Source: an uncultured Paracoccaceae bacterium
GTDB taxonomy: Bacteria; Pseudomonadota; Alphaproteobacteria; Rhodobacterales; Rhodobacteraceae
Length of the DNA: 55,652 nt
Direction: 5' to 3'
Assembly (NCBI GenBank): GCA_903930735.1
Contig: CAIYZT010000358.1
Location: forward strand, 1 to 55,652
Shown here: one piece after another, positions 36,491 through 46,285 of the stretch
Position numbering within the stretch: position 1 is the first letter of the stretch
Layout of the letters: the number at the start of each line of letters is the position of its first letter
Translations under genes and position numbers: made by a program
Notes under the pieces: model-generated
Databases searched by the model: none
What the model saw: the letters and a program-made list of their open reading frames with translations, nothing else
Told to the model about the DNA's origin: nothing

Positions 36491-36760
36491 ATGAAAAAGC
36501 CATTGAACCCCATCTTGATCCTGATCACCGCCGTGCTCTTGCCGGGCATGGGGCAGGTCTTGAACCGCCAGCCTCTGCGGGGGCTGATCTTTGTGTTCTT
36601 CATAGTCCTCTTGGGCGCCTTCACCCTGAAAACCGCCGCACCGGAGGTTTCTTTTGTGGGCAAGATGTCGGGCGGGCTTTTTGTCTGGGCGATGGCGATC
36701 TTTGACGCCTATAAAACCGCGCGAATCCGGGCGGCGGTTTGGGAACATGGGCCGAAATAG
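36491..36760 (+). CDS. Small two-span membrane protein, unknown
   Basis: 89 residues, ATG directly after the TGA of the previous gene, so co-translated. ILILITAVLLPGMGQVLNRQ and RGLIFVFFIVLLGAFTLK are two spans joined by a short loop; the sequence PGMGQVLNRQPLRGL resembles the short helical pair of TM2-like or DUF5683-like proteins. A third span may be present (GGLFVWAMAIFDAYK). Function unknown. It is convergent with the XRE-cupin gene, with a 14-base gap. Confidence 0.65.
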   Translation: MKKPLNPILILITAVLLPGMGQVLNRQPLRGLIFVFFIVLLGAFTLKTAAPEVSFVGKMSGGLFVWAMAIFDAYKTARIRAAVWEHGPK

Positions 36761-36774
36761 GGCTTTGGTCGCGC

Positions 36775-37452
36775 TTATCCCTGCGGGTAGGAAATTACCG
36801 ACAGGTATTTCGCGGGCAGCTTGACCAGAACCTCGGGTCCGTGCGGCGCGTCGGCGTCAAAAAACAGGCTGTCGCCGGGTTTCAGTGCGTAGACCTGATC
36901 GCCGTGGCGATAGTCCACCTCACCTTCGAGCATATAGAGCAGCTCCAGCCCCTCATGCTGAAAGGCGGGGAAAATGTCGCTCTCGGCGGTCAGGGTGATC
37001 AGGTAGGGCTCGACCACGACGCCCGAAGAATTAGAACCTATATGGCCCAAAAGGTTGTACTGATGGCCAGCGCGGGTGCCCCGGCGTTCAATCTCCAGGT
37101 GGGCGCCAGATTTGACGTGATGCGCCTCGCGGCGCTCTTCGTAGCTTTTGAAAAATGAGGTGACGGGCACCGAAAAGGCGTGGCTCAGCACCTGAAGCGT
37201 TGTCAGAGAGGGCGAGGTATTGCCGTTCTCAATCTTGGACAACATGCCGATCGACAGACCGGTGATCTGCGCCAAATCGGCAACGGTCATGCCCTGCTGA
37301 CGGCGAAAAATCCGCACTTCGCGGCCAATGGCGGCCTCCAGATTGCGCTCGGTGATTTCGCGGACGCGGTGGGGGTCCTGATCGAATGCCGGTTTGCCGC
37401 GCGGCAGGGACGAAGCCACCTCTGTCGGAATAATTGCCAAGTGGTCCCCCAT
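36775..37452 (-). CDS. XRE-cupin transcriptional regulator
   Basis: 225 residues. An N-terminal Xre-type helix-turn-helix (IGREVRIFRRQQGMTVADLA, then QITGLSIGMLSKIENGNTSPSLTTLQVLSHAF, about 42-95) is followed by a cupin domain (ELLYMLEGEVDYRHGDQVYALKPGDSLFFDADAPHGPEVL, about 166-205). Such regulators (PuuR-like) often control amine or amino-acid use, including glnT clusters. It lies 1 kb beyond the permease operon, in the opposite direction, and probably acts on 33239-33474. The ligand is unknown. Confidence 0.85.
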   Translation of the reverse strand: MGDHLAIIPTEVASSLPRGKPAFDQDPHRVREITERNLEAAIGREVRIFRRQQGMTVADLAQITGLSIGMLSKIENGNTSPSLTTLQVLSHAFSVPVTSFFKSYEERREAHHVKSGAHLEIERRGTRAGHQYNLLGHIGSNSSGVVVEPYLITLTAESDIFPAFQHEGLELLYMLEGEVDYRHGDQVYALKPGDSLFFDADAPHGPEVLVKLPAKYLSVISYPQG

Positions 37453-37510
37453 ATACCTGCCTGATTTTCACTACAGGGAAACATGGGCCAGATCAAGCCG
37501 GGCGCAAGGT

Positions 37511-38215
37511 CTAGCCGATGAACCGGTTCCAAACAGCTGTGGCGCCCATTTTTTCCACAAGCTTTTCATGGGCGGCCAACTCTTCGGTGCTTGTTCTTTC
37601 GGGCAGGGTGTTCGGGCGCGGCGATGGGCGCCAATCTGGTTCGGCATCAACCCCAGAGGCGGCGCGGTTTTGGCCAGTGGGGCCGGACAGCACCAGATCG
37701 GGTTGGCGGCCGCCGATGAGTTCGAGGTAAACCTCGGCCAGAATCTCGCTGTCCAAGAGCGCGCCGTGCTTTTCGCGTTTGGAGTTATCGACACCAAAGC
37801 GGCGGCACAAAGCGTCGAGTGAGGCGGGCGAGCCCGGGTACTTGGCGCGGGCCAGCGCGACGGTATCAAGGGCGCGGGCCATGGGCAGAGCGGGGCGGCC
37901 CGCTCGGGTCAACTCGGCGTTTAGGAATTTCATGTCAAAGCCGGCGTTGTGGATGACGAGCCGGGCATCGCCGATAAAGGCCAGAAAATCGGCGGCACAG
38001 GCGGAAAACAGCGGTTTTCCGCGCAGGAAATCATCGCCGAGGCCATGCACCTCGAAAGCCTCTTTGGGCATCAGGCGCTCGGGGTTCAGATATTGGTGAT
38101 AGGTGCGGCCGCTGGGCATGTGGCCGATCAGCTCTACCGCGCCAATCTCGACGATGCGGTGGCCTTCGGCGGGCTCAAAGCCGGTGGTTTCGGTGTCCAG
38201 TACTATCTCACGCAT
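37511..38215 (-). CDS. dnaQ: DNA polymerase III epsilon subunit
   Basis: 3'-5' proofreading exonuclease. 234 residues. The exo motifs are present: MREIVLDTETTGFEP (Asp and Glu, motif I), LVIHNAGFDMKFLN (motif II), and KREKHGALLDSEILAEVY (motif III with HxAxxD). It overlaps the end of coaE by 8 bases and is the last gene of the leftward maf-aroE-coaE-dnaQ unit. The last ~60 residues are the low-complexity region that binds the alpha subunit. Confidence 0.95.
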   Translation of the reverse strand: MREIVLDTETTGFEPAEGHRIVEIGAVELIGHMPSGRTYHQYLNPERLMPKEAFEVHGLGDDFLRGKPLFSACAADFLAFIGDARLVIHNAGFDMKFLNAELTRAGRPALPMARALDTVALARAKYPGSPASLDALCRRFGVDNSKREKHGALLDSEILAEVYLELIGGRQPDLVLSGPTGQNRAASGVDAEPDWRPSPRPNTLPERTSTEELAAHEKLVEKMGATAVWNRFIG

Positions 38216-38804
38216 CTTGGCGCCTTTTGGATATGTCCTGCAGCACCATTTTCACGGCGGCGCGGGCAGAGTCCAGATCCATGGTTTCGATGACCCAGGC
38301 GGCACGGGCCCGTTTTTGCGCATCGGGCATCTGCCGGGCGAGGATCAGATCGAGCGCGGCGTCGGTCATGGTGCCGCGGTCCAGGACACGGCGGCGCTGG
38401 ACATCGACGGGGACGGTGACGACGATGATCCCGTCACAGAGCACATCCGAGCCGGATTCGAAGAGGAGCGGGATATCGAAAAGGATCACGGGGGCGCTTG
38501 CGCCAGCGAGAAAAGCGGTGCGGTCGGCGGCGACGAGGGGATGGATAAGCGCGTTGATCTGGTCGAGGGTCGCCGGATTGGCGGCGATCATGGCGCGTAG
38601 ATTGGGGCGCGAGACGGTGCCATCGATGATCACTTCTGGGAAAACCTGCGCGAGCGCGGCAGAACCAGCGCCGTTTGAGGCGTAAAGGCGCTGAACGGCG
38701 GCATCCGCATCCCAGACCGGCACGCCTTCGACGGCGAACATCGCTGCGGTGGTGGATTTGCCCATGCCGATAGAACCGGTCAGCCCGAGGCGGTAGGTTT
38801 TCAC
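38208..38804 (-). CDS. coaE: Dephospho-CoA kinase
   Basis: Final step of CoA synthesis: phosphorylates dephospho-CoA. 198 residues from GTG 38804, which overlaps the aroE stop by 4 nt (GTGA); the longer frame to 38921 would add about 39 residues inside aroE and is rejected. [18 protein letters not shown] gives the Walker A loop at about 8-16, and ILFDIPLLFESG a later conserved site. Confidence 0.95.
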   Translation of the reverse strand: MKTYRLGLTGSIGMGKSTTAAMFAVEGVPVWDADAAVQRLYASNGAGSAALAQVFPEVIIDGTVSRPNLRAMIAANPATLDQINALIHPLVAADRTAFLAGASAPVILFDIPLLFESGSDVLCDGIIVVTVPVDVQRRRVLDRGTMTDAALDLILARQMPDAQKRARAAWVIETMDLDSARAAVKMVLQDISKRRQDA

Positions 38805-39640
38805 AGCGAAAGCAAGGCGTTGCGGGTGGCGTCGTCTACCTCGGGGCGCTGACCGAACCAACGCTCGAACCCCGGAGCGGCCTGATGGAGGAGCATTCCG
38901 AGGCCATCGACCACGGTGCAACCTGCGGCCTCAGCCTCGATCAGCAATTGGGTTTTCAGGGGGGCATAGACGAGGTCAGTGACCAGCATCCCGCGGCGCA
39001 GGGCATCGAGGGGCACGCGCAGATCAGGCTTGCCGACCATGCCGAGCGAGGTCGTGTTGACCAGCATGGCGCAGCCTTCGATCATGTTTCCGGCCTGTAC
39101 CCATTCATGGACCTGAACCTTTGCGCCGAAATCGGAACGCAGGGCATCGGCGCGGAGGCGGGTTCGGTTGCCGACGCGGATCTCGGGGACGCCGACCTCG
39201 ATCAGGGCGGCGATGACTGCGCGTGAGGCGCCACCGGCACCGAGGACGGCGGCGGGGCCGGCAGCAGGGTTCCAAGTGGGGACATGCTGGCGCAGATTGG
39301 CGATAAAGCCGGAGCCATCGCTGTTATCGGCATAAATCTTGCCGTTTTTGCGGAAAATCAGCGTGTTGGCGGCGCCGATCAGGGCGGCGCGGTCGGTGAC
39401 GACATCAGCCAGCTTCAGCACCTCTTCCTTGTAGGGAATGGTGACGTTGACGCCGACGAAACCAAGACGCGGCAGCATATGCAGCGCCTCGCGCAGATCG
39501 CCCGGCGCGATGTCGAGGGGGATGTAATGGCCCTTGATGCCGAGGCGTTTCAGCCAAAATCCGTGCAGGGCCGGGGATTTGCTATGGGCAATCGGGTGGC
39601 CGATGACGCCTGCGAGGGGGATGCGGGGAAGGTCGGTCAT
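38801..39640 (-). CDS. aroE: Shikimate dehydrogenase
   Basis: Reduces 3-dehydroshikimate to shikimate with NADPH. 279 residues. [18 protein letters not shown] (about 14-31) and [16 protein letters not shown] (about 64-79, with the catalytic Lys) are the substrate site, [16 protein letters not shown] (about 133-148) the NADP site. Its start overlaps the end of maf by 4 bases. Part of the conserved origin-left block. Confidence 0.96.
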   Translation of the reverse strand: MTDLPRIPLAGVIGHPIAHSKSPALHGFWLKRLGIKGHYIPLDIAPGDLREALHMLPRLGFVGVNVTIPYKEEVLKLADVVTDRAALIGAANTLIFRKNGKIYADNSDGSGFIANLRQHVPTWNPAAGPAAVLGAGGASRAVIAALIEVGVPEIRVGNRTRLRADALRSDFGAKVQVHEWVQAGNMIEGCAMLVNTTSLGMVGKPDLRVPLDALRRGMLVTDLVYAPLKTQLLIEAEAAGCTVVDGLGMLLHQAAPGFERWFGQRPEVDDATRNALLSL

Positions 39641-40242
39641 TTGGGGATGAAGCCTCGCAGAGCAAGATAGGACAGCAGGGGCAAAAGGGGCAGGCCCAGA
39701 ACGGTAAAGTAATCGCCCGAAATCTCGGTGAAAAGCCGAACCCCCTCTTGTTCCAGCTTATAACCGCCGACCGAGCTGGCGATTTCGGGCCAGTTGCGGG
39801 CGAGATAGGCGTCAAGATAGGCGTCCGAGACCGGGCGCATGGTCAGCTGCGCGGTGCCGGTATGGCGCCAGATCGGCTTGCCCGCGTCATAAAGCACGGC
39901 AGCCGAGAGCAGGCGGTGGGTGTTGCCGCGTAGTGCAGTGATCTGGGCGCGGGCCTCATCGATGGTTTCGGGCTTGGACAGGATTTGTCCCGCAAAATCG
40001 AGGATCTGATCGCAGCCGAGCACGAGGGCGGAGGGGTTTTTGTCGGCGATGCGCTGGGCCTTCATTTCCGCCAGGGCGTCGGCGACGTCATTCGGCTTTG
40101 CATCCTCGGCCAAAAGCGAGGCGCGGATCATTTCTTCGTCGATGCGGGGGGGGACGGCGGTGACATGGAGGCCGGCCGCGCGCAACAGATTGGCGCGGAT
40201 CTCGGAGCCGGAGGCGAGGATCAGGGGGCGGAGGTCGGACAT
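39637..40242 (-). CDS. maf: Maf family nucleotide pyrophosphatase
   Basis: 201 residues, homologous to Maf/RP001, the gene bordering oriC in Rickettsia and Caulobacter. [18 protein letters not shown] (about 8-25) is the Maf signature and [10 protein letters not shown] (about 73-82) a catalytic part; [17 protein letters not shown] is the conserved C-terminal piece. Maf enzymes hydrolyse non-canonical or modified nucleoside triphosphates. The minus-strand ATG is at 40240-40242; the first DnaA box begins 7 bases beyond it. Confidence 0.92.
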   Translation of the reverse strand: MSDLRPLILASGSEIRANLLRAAGLHVTAVPPRIDEEMIRASLLAEDAKPNDVADALAEMKAQRIADKNPSALVLGCDQILDFAGQILSKPETIDEARAQITALRGNTHRLLSAAVLYDAGKPIWRHTGTAQLTMRPVSDAYLDAYLARNWPEIASSVGGYKLEQEGVRLFTEISGDYFTVLGLPLLPLLSYLALRGFIPK

Positions 40243-40620
40243 TTGGGCTGTGGATAAACACTTTATGTTCTGGGGGAGTATTTGGGGCGAGATGGCCCCG
40301 GAGACGATGGAGCCGTGGTTCCAGGGCGATTGTCAATGCTCCGGTGCCGTTTGCTCACAGGGGGATGGGGGGTTGGGGCGTGAAGGGGAGAGGCGGCTGA
40401 CCGAAAATGATCCCGGCTTTCGTACACAAGTGCGGCAATCAAAACTTATTGATTCTATAAGATAAAATAGGTGGTTTTGGAGATTTTCCCAGTCTTTCCA
40501 CAGGCTTGTGCGCTGTGGATAGAGCTGCGGATGAAAACAGCCATTCCCATATCCGCAGGGCCTACTACAACATCTTTCCTTATATATCTTTTCTTCTTTA
40601 AGAAGGGGCACGGGAGGAAC
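40243..40620. other. oriC: Candidate chromosomal replication origin (oriC)
   Basis: 378 bases without a gene between maf (leftward) and hemJ (rightward). TGTGGATAA at 40249-40257 is a perfect DnaA box; TGTGGATAG (40514-40522) and CTTTCCACA (40494-40502) are near matches. The centre (40430-40480) is A+T-rich with the dyad AATCAA and TTGATT (40437-40454) and a TATAAGATAAAATAGG run, suited to unwinding. A second A+T-rich stretch is at 40570-40600. Genes on both sides point away from it, the RP001/maf neighbour is the known alphaproteobacterial marker, and parAB with parS follows within 4-9 kb. Strong inference, not proof. Confidence 0.75.
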
Positions 40621-41073
40621 ATGATGGGCGAGTTTCTGGCGGATTGGTATCTTTGGTCGAAATCTTTGCATATCATTTCGGTGGTTGCCTGGATGGCTGG
40701 GCTTTTCTATCTGCCGAGGCTGATGGTCTATCACGCCGAGCAGGTCGAAAAGGGCTCGGCCACCGAGGCGATGTTTCAGCAGATGGAACGGCGGCTCTTG
40801 AGGGCGATCATGGGGCCGGCGATGATCGCGACCTGGGTCTTTGGTCTGTCGCTGGTATTTACTCCGGGGATCGTGGACTGGGGGCAGGTCTGGCCTTGGG
40901 TCAAGGCGGCCAGCGTTATTGCCATGACCGGGTTTCACGAATGGCTGGCGGCTCGGGTGCAGGATTTTGCGGCGGGGCAGAACCGGATCACGGGGCGAAA
41001 CTACCGGATTGCCAATGAAGTGCCGACTTTGCTGCTGATTATCATCGTTTTCTCGGTGGTGGTAAAGTTCTGA
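40621..41073 (+). CDS. hemJ: Protoporphyrinogen oxidase HemJ
   Basis: Membrane enzyme oxidising protoporphyrinogen IX to protoporphyrin IX in heme and chlorophyll synthesis. 150 residues. SLHIISVVAWMAGLFYLPRLMVYH (about 16-39) holds the conserved His and Arg; four hydrophobic spans follow the usual plan. ATG 40621 follows GGGAGG, so the longer frame starting inside the origin region (40471) is not used. It stands in the place that hemE/RP883-type genes occupy near oriC in related bacteria. Confidence 0.88.
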   Translation: MMGEFLADWYLWSKSLHIISVVAWMAGLFYLPRLMVYHAEQVEKGSATEAMFQQMERRLLRAIMGPAMIATWVFGLSLVFTPGIVDWGQVWPWVKAASVIAMTGFHEWLAARVQDFAAGQNRITGRNYRIANEVPTLLLIIIVFSVVVKF

Positions 41074-41193
41074 CGGTTGACTTGGGGGATGGGTCTGCTT
41101 AGTTGGGGCCTTGTGCGAGGCCGTTCGGCTGTTCCCGCGCTTTCCGATCCATAGCAGTTGCTGCCGGCCCCTGAGGGCCACCGAGGTACCCCC

Positions 41194-42465
41194 ATGACCA
41201 TTGAACAATTGAACCTTGCCGATCTTAAGGCCAAGACGCCGGCCGAACTGCTGGCTATGGCGGAAGAGTGGGATATTGAGAACGCCCCGAACATGCGCAA
41301 GGGCGAGATGATGTTCTCGATCCTGAAGGAGCATGCCGAAGAGGGCTGGGAGATTGGCGGCGACGGGGTGCTGGAAGTGCTGCAGGACGGCTTTGGCTTT
41401 CTGCGCTCGCCCTCGGCGAATTACCTGTCGGGCCCGGATGATATCTATGTCTCGCCCGAGATGATCCGCCAGTTCAGCCTGCGGACTGGGGACACGATTG
41501 AGGGGATCATTCAGGCCCCGCGTGAAAATGAACGCTATTTTTGCCTGACCAAGGCCACGAAGATCAACTTTGATGACCCTGAAAAGGCGCGTCACAAGGT
41601 GCATTTCGACAATCTGACGCCGCTCTATCCCGATGAGCGGCTGAAGATGGAAGTTGAGGATCCGACGATCAAGGATCGCTCGGCGCGGATCATTGACCTG
41701 GTGTGCCCCATCGGCAAAGGCCAGCGTGCGTTGATTGTTGCGCCGCCGCGGACGGGTAAGACGGTGCTGTTGCAGAACATCGCCAATTCTATCGCGGTCA
41801 ATCACCCAGAATGCTACCTGATCGTACTTTTGATCGACGAGCGGCCGGAAGAAGTCACCGATATGCAGCGTTCGGTGAAGGGGGAGGTTGTCTCATCAAC
41901 CTTTGACGAGCCGGCGACGCGGCACGTGGCTGTGGCCGAGATGGTGGCGGAGAAGGCCAAGCGGTTGGTGGAGCACAAGCGCGATGTGGTGATCCTGTTG
42001 GACAGCATCACGCGGCTGGGCCGGGCTTTTAACACCGTGGTCCCATCATCGGGCAAGGTTCTGACCGGCGGTGTGGATGCGAATGCCTTGCAACGGCCAA
42101 AGCGGTTCTTTGGTGCGGCGCGGAATATTGAAGAGGGCGGATCGCTGACCATCATCGCCACGGCGCTGATTGATACCGGCAGCCGGATGGACGAGGTGAT
42201 CTTTGAGGAATTCAAAGGCACCGGCAACAGCGAGATCGTTCTGGACCGCAAGGTTGCGGACAAGCGCGTGTTCCCGGCTATCGACATTCAGAAGTCGGGC
42301 ACGCGGAAAGAGGAATTGCTGGTGAACAAGGTTGATCTGGCCAAGGCCTATGTGCTGCGCCGGATCCTGAACCCGATGGGCACCACCGATGCGATCGAAT
42401 TCCTGCTGACCAAGCTGAAGCAGACGAAGACCAATGCGGAGTTCTTTGAGTCGATGAACTCTTGA
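41194..42465 (+). CDS. rho: Transcription termination factor Rho
   Basis: Hexameric RNA helicase that ends transcription. 423 residues. The N-terminal Rho domain starts [20 protein letters not shown], the cold-shock-like RNA-binding part is around 50-125 (DGFGFLRSP), and the ATPase shows [19 protein letters not shown] (Walker A, about 180-198) and [15 protein letters not shown] (Walker B, about 268-282). ATG 41194 was chosen because the 12 extra residues upstream are not part of Rho. Confidence 0.98.
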   Translation: MTIEQLNLADLKAKTPAELLAMAEEWDIENAPNMRKGEMMFSILKEHAEEGWEIGGDGVLEVLQDGFGFLRSPSANYLSGPDDIYVSPEMIRQFSLRTGDTIEGIIQAPRENERYFCLTKATKINFDDPEKARHKVHFDNLTPLYPDERLKMEVEDPTIKDRSARIIDLVCPIGKGQRALIVAPPRTGKTVLLQNIANSIAVNHPECYLIVLLIDERPEEVTDMQRSVKGEVVSSTFDEPATRHVAVAEMVAEKAKRLVEHKRDVVILLDSITRLGRAFNTVVPSSGKVLTGGVDANALQRPKRFFGAARNIEEGGSLTIIATALIDTGSRMDEVIFEEFKGTGNSEIVLDRKVADKRVFPAIDIQKSGTRKEELLVNKVDLAKAYVLRRILNPMGTTDAIEFLLTKLKQTKTNAEFFESMNS

Positions 42466-42489
42466 TCCTTTTGGTGGACGGGGCCGGCG

Positions 42490-43779
42490 ATGGACACGAT
42501 CTTTGCCTTGGCGAGTGCGAAGGGTAAGGCGGGGGTCGCGCTGGTCCGGGTTTCGGGACCGGGGGCTTTTGTCGCGGCCCGGGACCTGTGCGGCGATGTG
42601 CCGGAGCCGAGGCGCGCGGGGCTGCGGGTTTTGCGCGCGCAGGGCATGATTCTGGATCAGGCGCTGGTTTTGGTTTTTGGCGGGGGCCAATCCTTTACCG
42701 GTGAGGATGTGGTAGAGTTGCATCTGCATGGCTCTCAGGCCGTTGTGAAGGCTGTGCTGGACGCCCTGAGCGCGATGACGGGCCTGCGGATGGCGGAACC
42801 AGGGGAGTTTACGCGGCGGGCACTAGAGAACGGCAAGCTGGATCTGACGCAGGTCGAGGGCCTGTCGGATCTGATCGACGCCGAGACCGAGGCGCAGCGG
42901 CGTCAGGCGCAGCGGGTGCTGTCGGGGGCGATTGGGGCGCGGGCGGCGGGATGGCGCAAGATACTGGTGCGGGTGGCGGCGCTGATCGAGGCAACGATTG
43001 ATTTTGCCGATGAGGATGTTCCGGTTGACGTCAGCCCCGAGGTTTTGGGTTTGATCGACGATTTGATCGGGCAGTTGAGCCGTGAGGTGGCTGCGGGCCG
43101 GGTGGCGGAGCGGGTGCGTGCGGGGTTTGAGGTTGCGATCATTGGGCAGCCGAATGTCGGAAAGTCTACTCTTCTCAATAAGTTGGCGGGTCGGGATGCT
43201 GCGATAACCTCGGAGTTTGCGGGGACGACGCGGGATGTGATCGAGGTTCGGATGGATCTTGATGGGTTGCCGGTGACCTTGTTGGACACGGCGGGAATCC
43301 GGGAAACGGCGGATCCGGTGGAGCAAAAGGGGATCGATCTGGCGTTGAGGCGGTCAGAGGCGGCGGATTTGCGGCTGTTCTTGATCGCGTCGATCGGGGA
43401 AGGCTTGCCAATAGCGCTGCAATCCGGCGATCTGGTGGTGCTCGCGAAGTCGGATCAGCAGGGATTGGTCGAAGGATTGGCGGTTTCGGGGCAGACCGGG
43501 CTTGGGATTGACCGGCTCTTGGCGGCAATCTCGGGGGAATTGGCGGGACGGCTGGCTTTGGATGGGGTGGCGACGCGGCATCGGCATCTTGTTGCCATGC
43601 GCGGCGCAATCGAGGCTTTAGAACGGGCGCGGATTGAGGTATCAAGCGGGCTTGTGCTGGCAGAGCTCGCGGCGGCAGAGGTGCGGCGGGCGATATCGGC
43701 GATGGATATTCTGGTCGGCAAGCTGGGCGTTGAGGATTTCCTGGGCGAGATCTTTGCAAGCTTTTGCATCGGTAAGTGA
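42490..43779 (+). CDS. mnmE: tRNA modification GTPase MnmE
   Basis: With MnmG it makes 5-carboxymethylaminomethyluridine at tRNA position 34. 429 residues. The N-terminal folate-binding domain begins [20 protein letters not shown]; the G domain shows [22 protein letters not shown] and a weak KSD, and the protein ends CIGK with the conserved cysteine. Its stop overlaps the mnmG start by 4 bases. Confidence 0.97.
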   Translation: MDTIFALASAKGKAGVALVRVSGPGAFVAARDLCGDVPEPRRAGLRVLRAQGMILDQALVLVFGGGQSFTGEDVVELHLHGSQAVVKAVLDALSAMTGLRMAEPGEFTRRALENGKLDLTQVEGLSDLIDAETEAQRRQAQRVLSGAIGARAAGWRKILVRVAALIEATIDFADEDVPVDVSPEVLGLIDDLIGQLSREVAAGRVAERVRAGFEVAIIGQPNVGKSTLLNKLAGRDAAITSEFAGTTRDVIEVRMDLDGLPVTLLDTAGIRETADPVEQKGIDLALRRSEAADLRLFLIASIGEGLPIALQSGDLVVLAKSDQQGLVEGLAVSGQTGLGIDRLLAAISGELAGRLALDGVATRHRHLVAMRGAIEALERARIEVSSGLVLAELAAAEVRRAISAMDILVGKLGVEDFLGEIFASFCIGK

Positions 43780-45662
43780 GGGCGTTTCACGTGAAACATT
43801 TTGATGTCGTAGTTATTGGCGGTGGGCATGCTGGGGCGGAGGCTGCTGCAGCGTCGGCGCGGATGGGCGCGCGGACGGCGTTGGTGACGATGTCGGCGGC
43901 GAATGTGGGGGTGATGTCCTGCAATCCTGCCATCGGCGGCCTCGGTAAGGGGCATTTGGTTCGCGAAATCGACGCCTTGGACGGAATCATGGGGCGGGCG
44001 GCGGATGAGGCGGGGATTCAGTTTCGGCTTTTGAACAAGCGCAAGGGGCCCGCCGTGCAGGGGCCGCGGGTGCAGGCCGACCGCAAGATCTATCGGCAGG
44101 CGATCCAGCGGCTTTTGGCGGAAACGCAGGGATTGACGATTGTGGAGGGCGAGGTTGTTGATCTGCAGATGCAGGTGGGCGGCGGGGTCAGGGGCTGCGT
44201 TTTGGCGGATGGGACTGAGTTGTCAGCCAGCGCGATTGTTCTTACGGCGGGCACTTTTCTGAATGGACTGATGCATATCGGCGGCGAGCGAAAGACGGGC
44301 GGGCGGGTCGGAGATGCGGCCTCGGTACGACTGGCGAACCGCTTGGCGGACATGAAGCTGGCGCGCGGGCGTCTCAAAACGGGCACGCCGCCGCGGCTGG
44401 ATGGTCGCACAATCGATTGGTCGCGGCTGGAATTGCAGCCCGGTGATGATGTTGCGTCGATGTTTTCCTTTCTAAACAAGGCGCCCTTTGTCCGTCAGGT
44501 CAGCTGCGGTATCACTCATACCAATGAGCGGACCCATGACATTGTCCGCGCAAATCTGGCCCGCTCGGCCATGTATGGCGGCCATATTGACGGTGTCGGC
44601 CCCCGCTACTGCCCGTCAATCGAGGACAAGGTGGTGCGCTTTGCGGACAAGGCCTCGCATCAGGTCTATCTGGAGCCGGAGGGTTTGGACGACCACACGA
44701 TCTACCCGAACGGCATTTCGTCGTCTTTGCCCGTTTCGGTGCAGCACGATTATGTGCGTTCGATCGCCGGGTTGGAGGCGGTTACGATTTTGCAGCCGGC
44801 CTATGCGATCGAGTACGACTTTTTTGATCCGATGGGACTGAAGCCAACTTTGGAGCTGGTGGCCTGTCCAGGCCTGTATTTAGCTGGGCAGATCAACGGC
44901 ACGACCGGTTATGAAGAGGCCGCAGCGCAGGGACTGGTTGCGGGGGCCAATGCGGCGGCGGTGGCGAAGGGCTTGCCAATGCTACGGTTTGAACGTTCGA
45001 GCAGCTATATCGGTGTGTTGCTGGATGATTTGATCACCCGCGGTGTCAGCGAACCCTACCGTATGTTTACCTCGCGGGCCGAGTTCCGGCTTTCCTTGCG
45101 GGCCGACAATGCTGATCAGCGCCTGACGGCTTTTGGAATTGAACATGGCCTGGTCGGTCCCGGTCGACGCGCAGCCTTTGTGGAAAAGAGCGCTGCGCTG
45201 AGCGCGGCCCGCGGCTTGCTAGAGGGAAAGAGTTTTAGTCCCAAGGAGTTGGTGGCGGCGGGCGTTGCGACGTGTGGTGATGGCCAGCGGCGGACGGCGC
45301 TGCAGGTTCTGTCGCAAGCGGGTGTTGATCTGGCTGGAATTGATGCGCTGGTTCCGGAATGGGCGCAGACCGCTGCCGAGATAAAGCAGCAAATTGCCTG
45401 TGACGCGCTCTATTCTCATTACATTATCCGGCAACAATCAGAAGCATTCGGCCTTTCGCAGGCGATGGGGCGGCATATCCCGGAGGAATTCGACTATGAC
45501 GTGCTGTCGGGTCTTTCGTCTGAACTGACCAGCAAGCTCAAGCGTTTGCGGCCAACGACATTGGATATAGCAGGCAGGGTCGAGGGGATGACCCCGGCGG
45601 CATTGACGCTGATTCTCGCGCATCTAAAAAAGGGCGAGAAGAGCCGGGCAGCAGCGGGATGA
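43776..45662 (+). CDS. mnmG: tRNA uridine 5-carboxymethylaminomethyl modification protein MnmG
   Basis: FAD-dependent partner of MnmE. 628 residues. [21 protein letters not shown] (about 11-31) is the FAD-binding loop; [37 protein letters not shown] and [16 protein letters not shown] are GidA signatures. GTG 43776 is the start used (coupled to mnmE); GTG 43791 is possible. A parS site lies across codons 3-8. Confidence 0.97.
   Translation: MRAFHVKHFDVVVIGGGHAGAEAAAASARMGARTALVTMSAANVGVMSCNPAIGGLGKGHLVREIDALDGIMGRAADEAGIQFRLLNKRKGPAVQGPRVQADRKIYRQAIQRLLAETQGLTIVEGEVVDLQMQVGGGVRGCVLADGTELSASAIVLTAGTFLNGLMHIGGERKTGGRVGDAASVRLANRLADMKLARGRLKTGTPPRLDGRTIDWSRLELQPGDDVASMFSFLNKAPFVRQVSCGITHTNERTHDIVRANLARSAMYGGHIDGVGPRYCPSIEDKVVRFADKASHQVYLEPEGLDDHTIYPNGISSSLPVSVQHDYVRSIAGLEAVTILQPAYAIEYDFFDPMGLKPTLELVACPGLYLAGQINGTTGYEEAAAQGLVAGANAAAVAKGLPMLRFERSSSYIGVLLDDLITRGVSEPYRMFTSRAEFRLSLRADNADQRLTAFGIEHGLVGPGRRAAFVEKSAALSAARGLLEGKSFSPKELVAAGVATCGDGQRRTALQVLSQAGVDLAGIDALVPEWAQTAAEIKQQIACDALYSHYIIRQQSEAFGLSQAMGRHIPEEFDYDVLSGLSSELTSKLKRLRPTTLDIAGRVEGMTPAALTLILAHLKKGEKSRAAAG
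43783..43798. other. parS: parS site 1 (mnmG 5' end)
   Basis: CGTTTCACGTGAAACA, matching the bacterial consensus TGTTTCACGTGAAACA at 15 of 16 positions. It is inside the start of mnmG, reading as AFHVKH. ParB is encoded 3.3 kb to the right. Confidence 0.9.
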
Positions 45663-46285
45663 ACACTGCTGATCGCTATGTTCCGGATTGGCTAGATGTT
45701 TCACGTGAAACACTAGCCGCGCTGGTAGAGCTTGAGGCGCTGGTGTTGAAGTGGACCACAACAGTGAATCTGATTTCGAAGACCTCAGCCTTGGATATCT
45801 GGGGCCGGCACATGCTGGACTCTGCCCAAATTGCAAAATTGGTCACGGCCAAAGGCTCTGACTGGGCTGATCTTGGCAGCGGCGGCGGTTTTCCTGGCCT
45901 CGTTCTGGCAGTTATAGGCAGAGAGATCTGGCCGCAGCGCCGGTTCACGCTCGTCGAATCAGATGCAAGGAAAGCGGCCTTTCTAGCGCAAGCAAACAAG
46001 ACGCTGGGCCTAAACGTGACCATCCTTGTCCAACGTGTGGAGGCTCTGTCGCCGCTTTCCGCCCATTCCGTCACTGCCCGAGCGCTTGCTCCACTTGAGG
46101 TTTTGCTGGGTTTCGCGCATCGGCACCTGCGGACTGGAGGCAAAGCCTACTTTCCCAAGGGTGCGACCTATCGGCAAGAGGTTGAGGCGGCGCGGATAAA
46201 GTGGCAGTTTGAAGAAATCGCGCATGTGAGCCGGACAGACCCGCAATCTGCAATACTTGAGGTGAAAAACATTGACCCGCGCTGA
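45659..46285 (+). CDS. rsmG: 16S rRNA guanine(527)-N7 methyltransferase
   Basis: 208 residues; methylates G527 of 16S rRNA using [22 protein letters not shown] (about 63-81) is the SAM-binding motif, with [13 protein letters not shown] after it. ATG overlaps the mnmG stop by 4 nt. The second parS lies across codons 13-18, giving DVSRETL. Confidence 0.93.
   Translation: MNTADRYVPDWLDVSRETLAALVELEALVLKWTTTVNLISKTSALDIWGRHMLDSAQIAKLVTAKGSDWADLGSGGGFPGLVLAVIGREIWPQRRFTLVESDARKAAFLAQANKTLGLNVTILVQRVEALSPLSAHSVTARALAPLEVLLGFAHRHLRTGGKAYFPKGATYRQEVEAARIKWQFEEIAHVSRTDPQSAILEVKNIDPR
45697..45712. other. parS: parS site 2 (rsmG 5' end)
   Basis: TGTTTCACGTGAAACA, an exact consensus parS, inside rsmG. 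GGCTAG stands before it and CTAGCC just after it, so the palindrome extends with an offset of one base. Confidence 0.95.

Noticed and set aside
40430-40455. IHF site in the candidate oriC
   Set aside because: AATCAA is followed by the wrong bases for the TTR part of the consensus; only a weak match.
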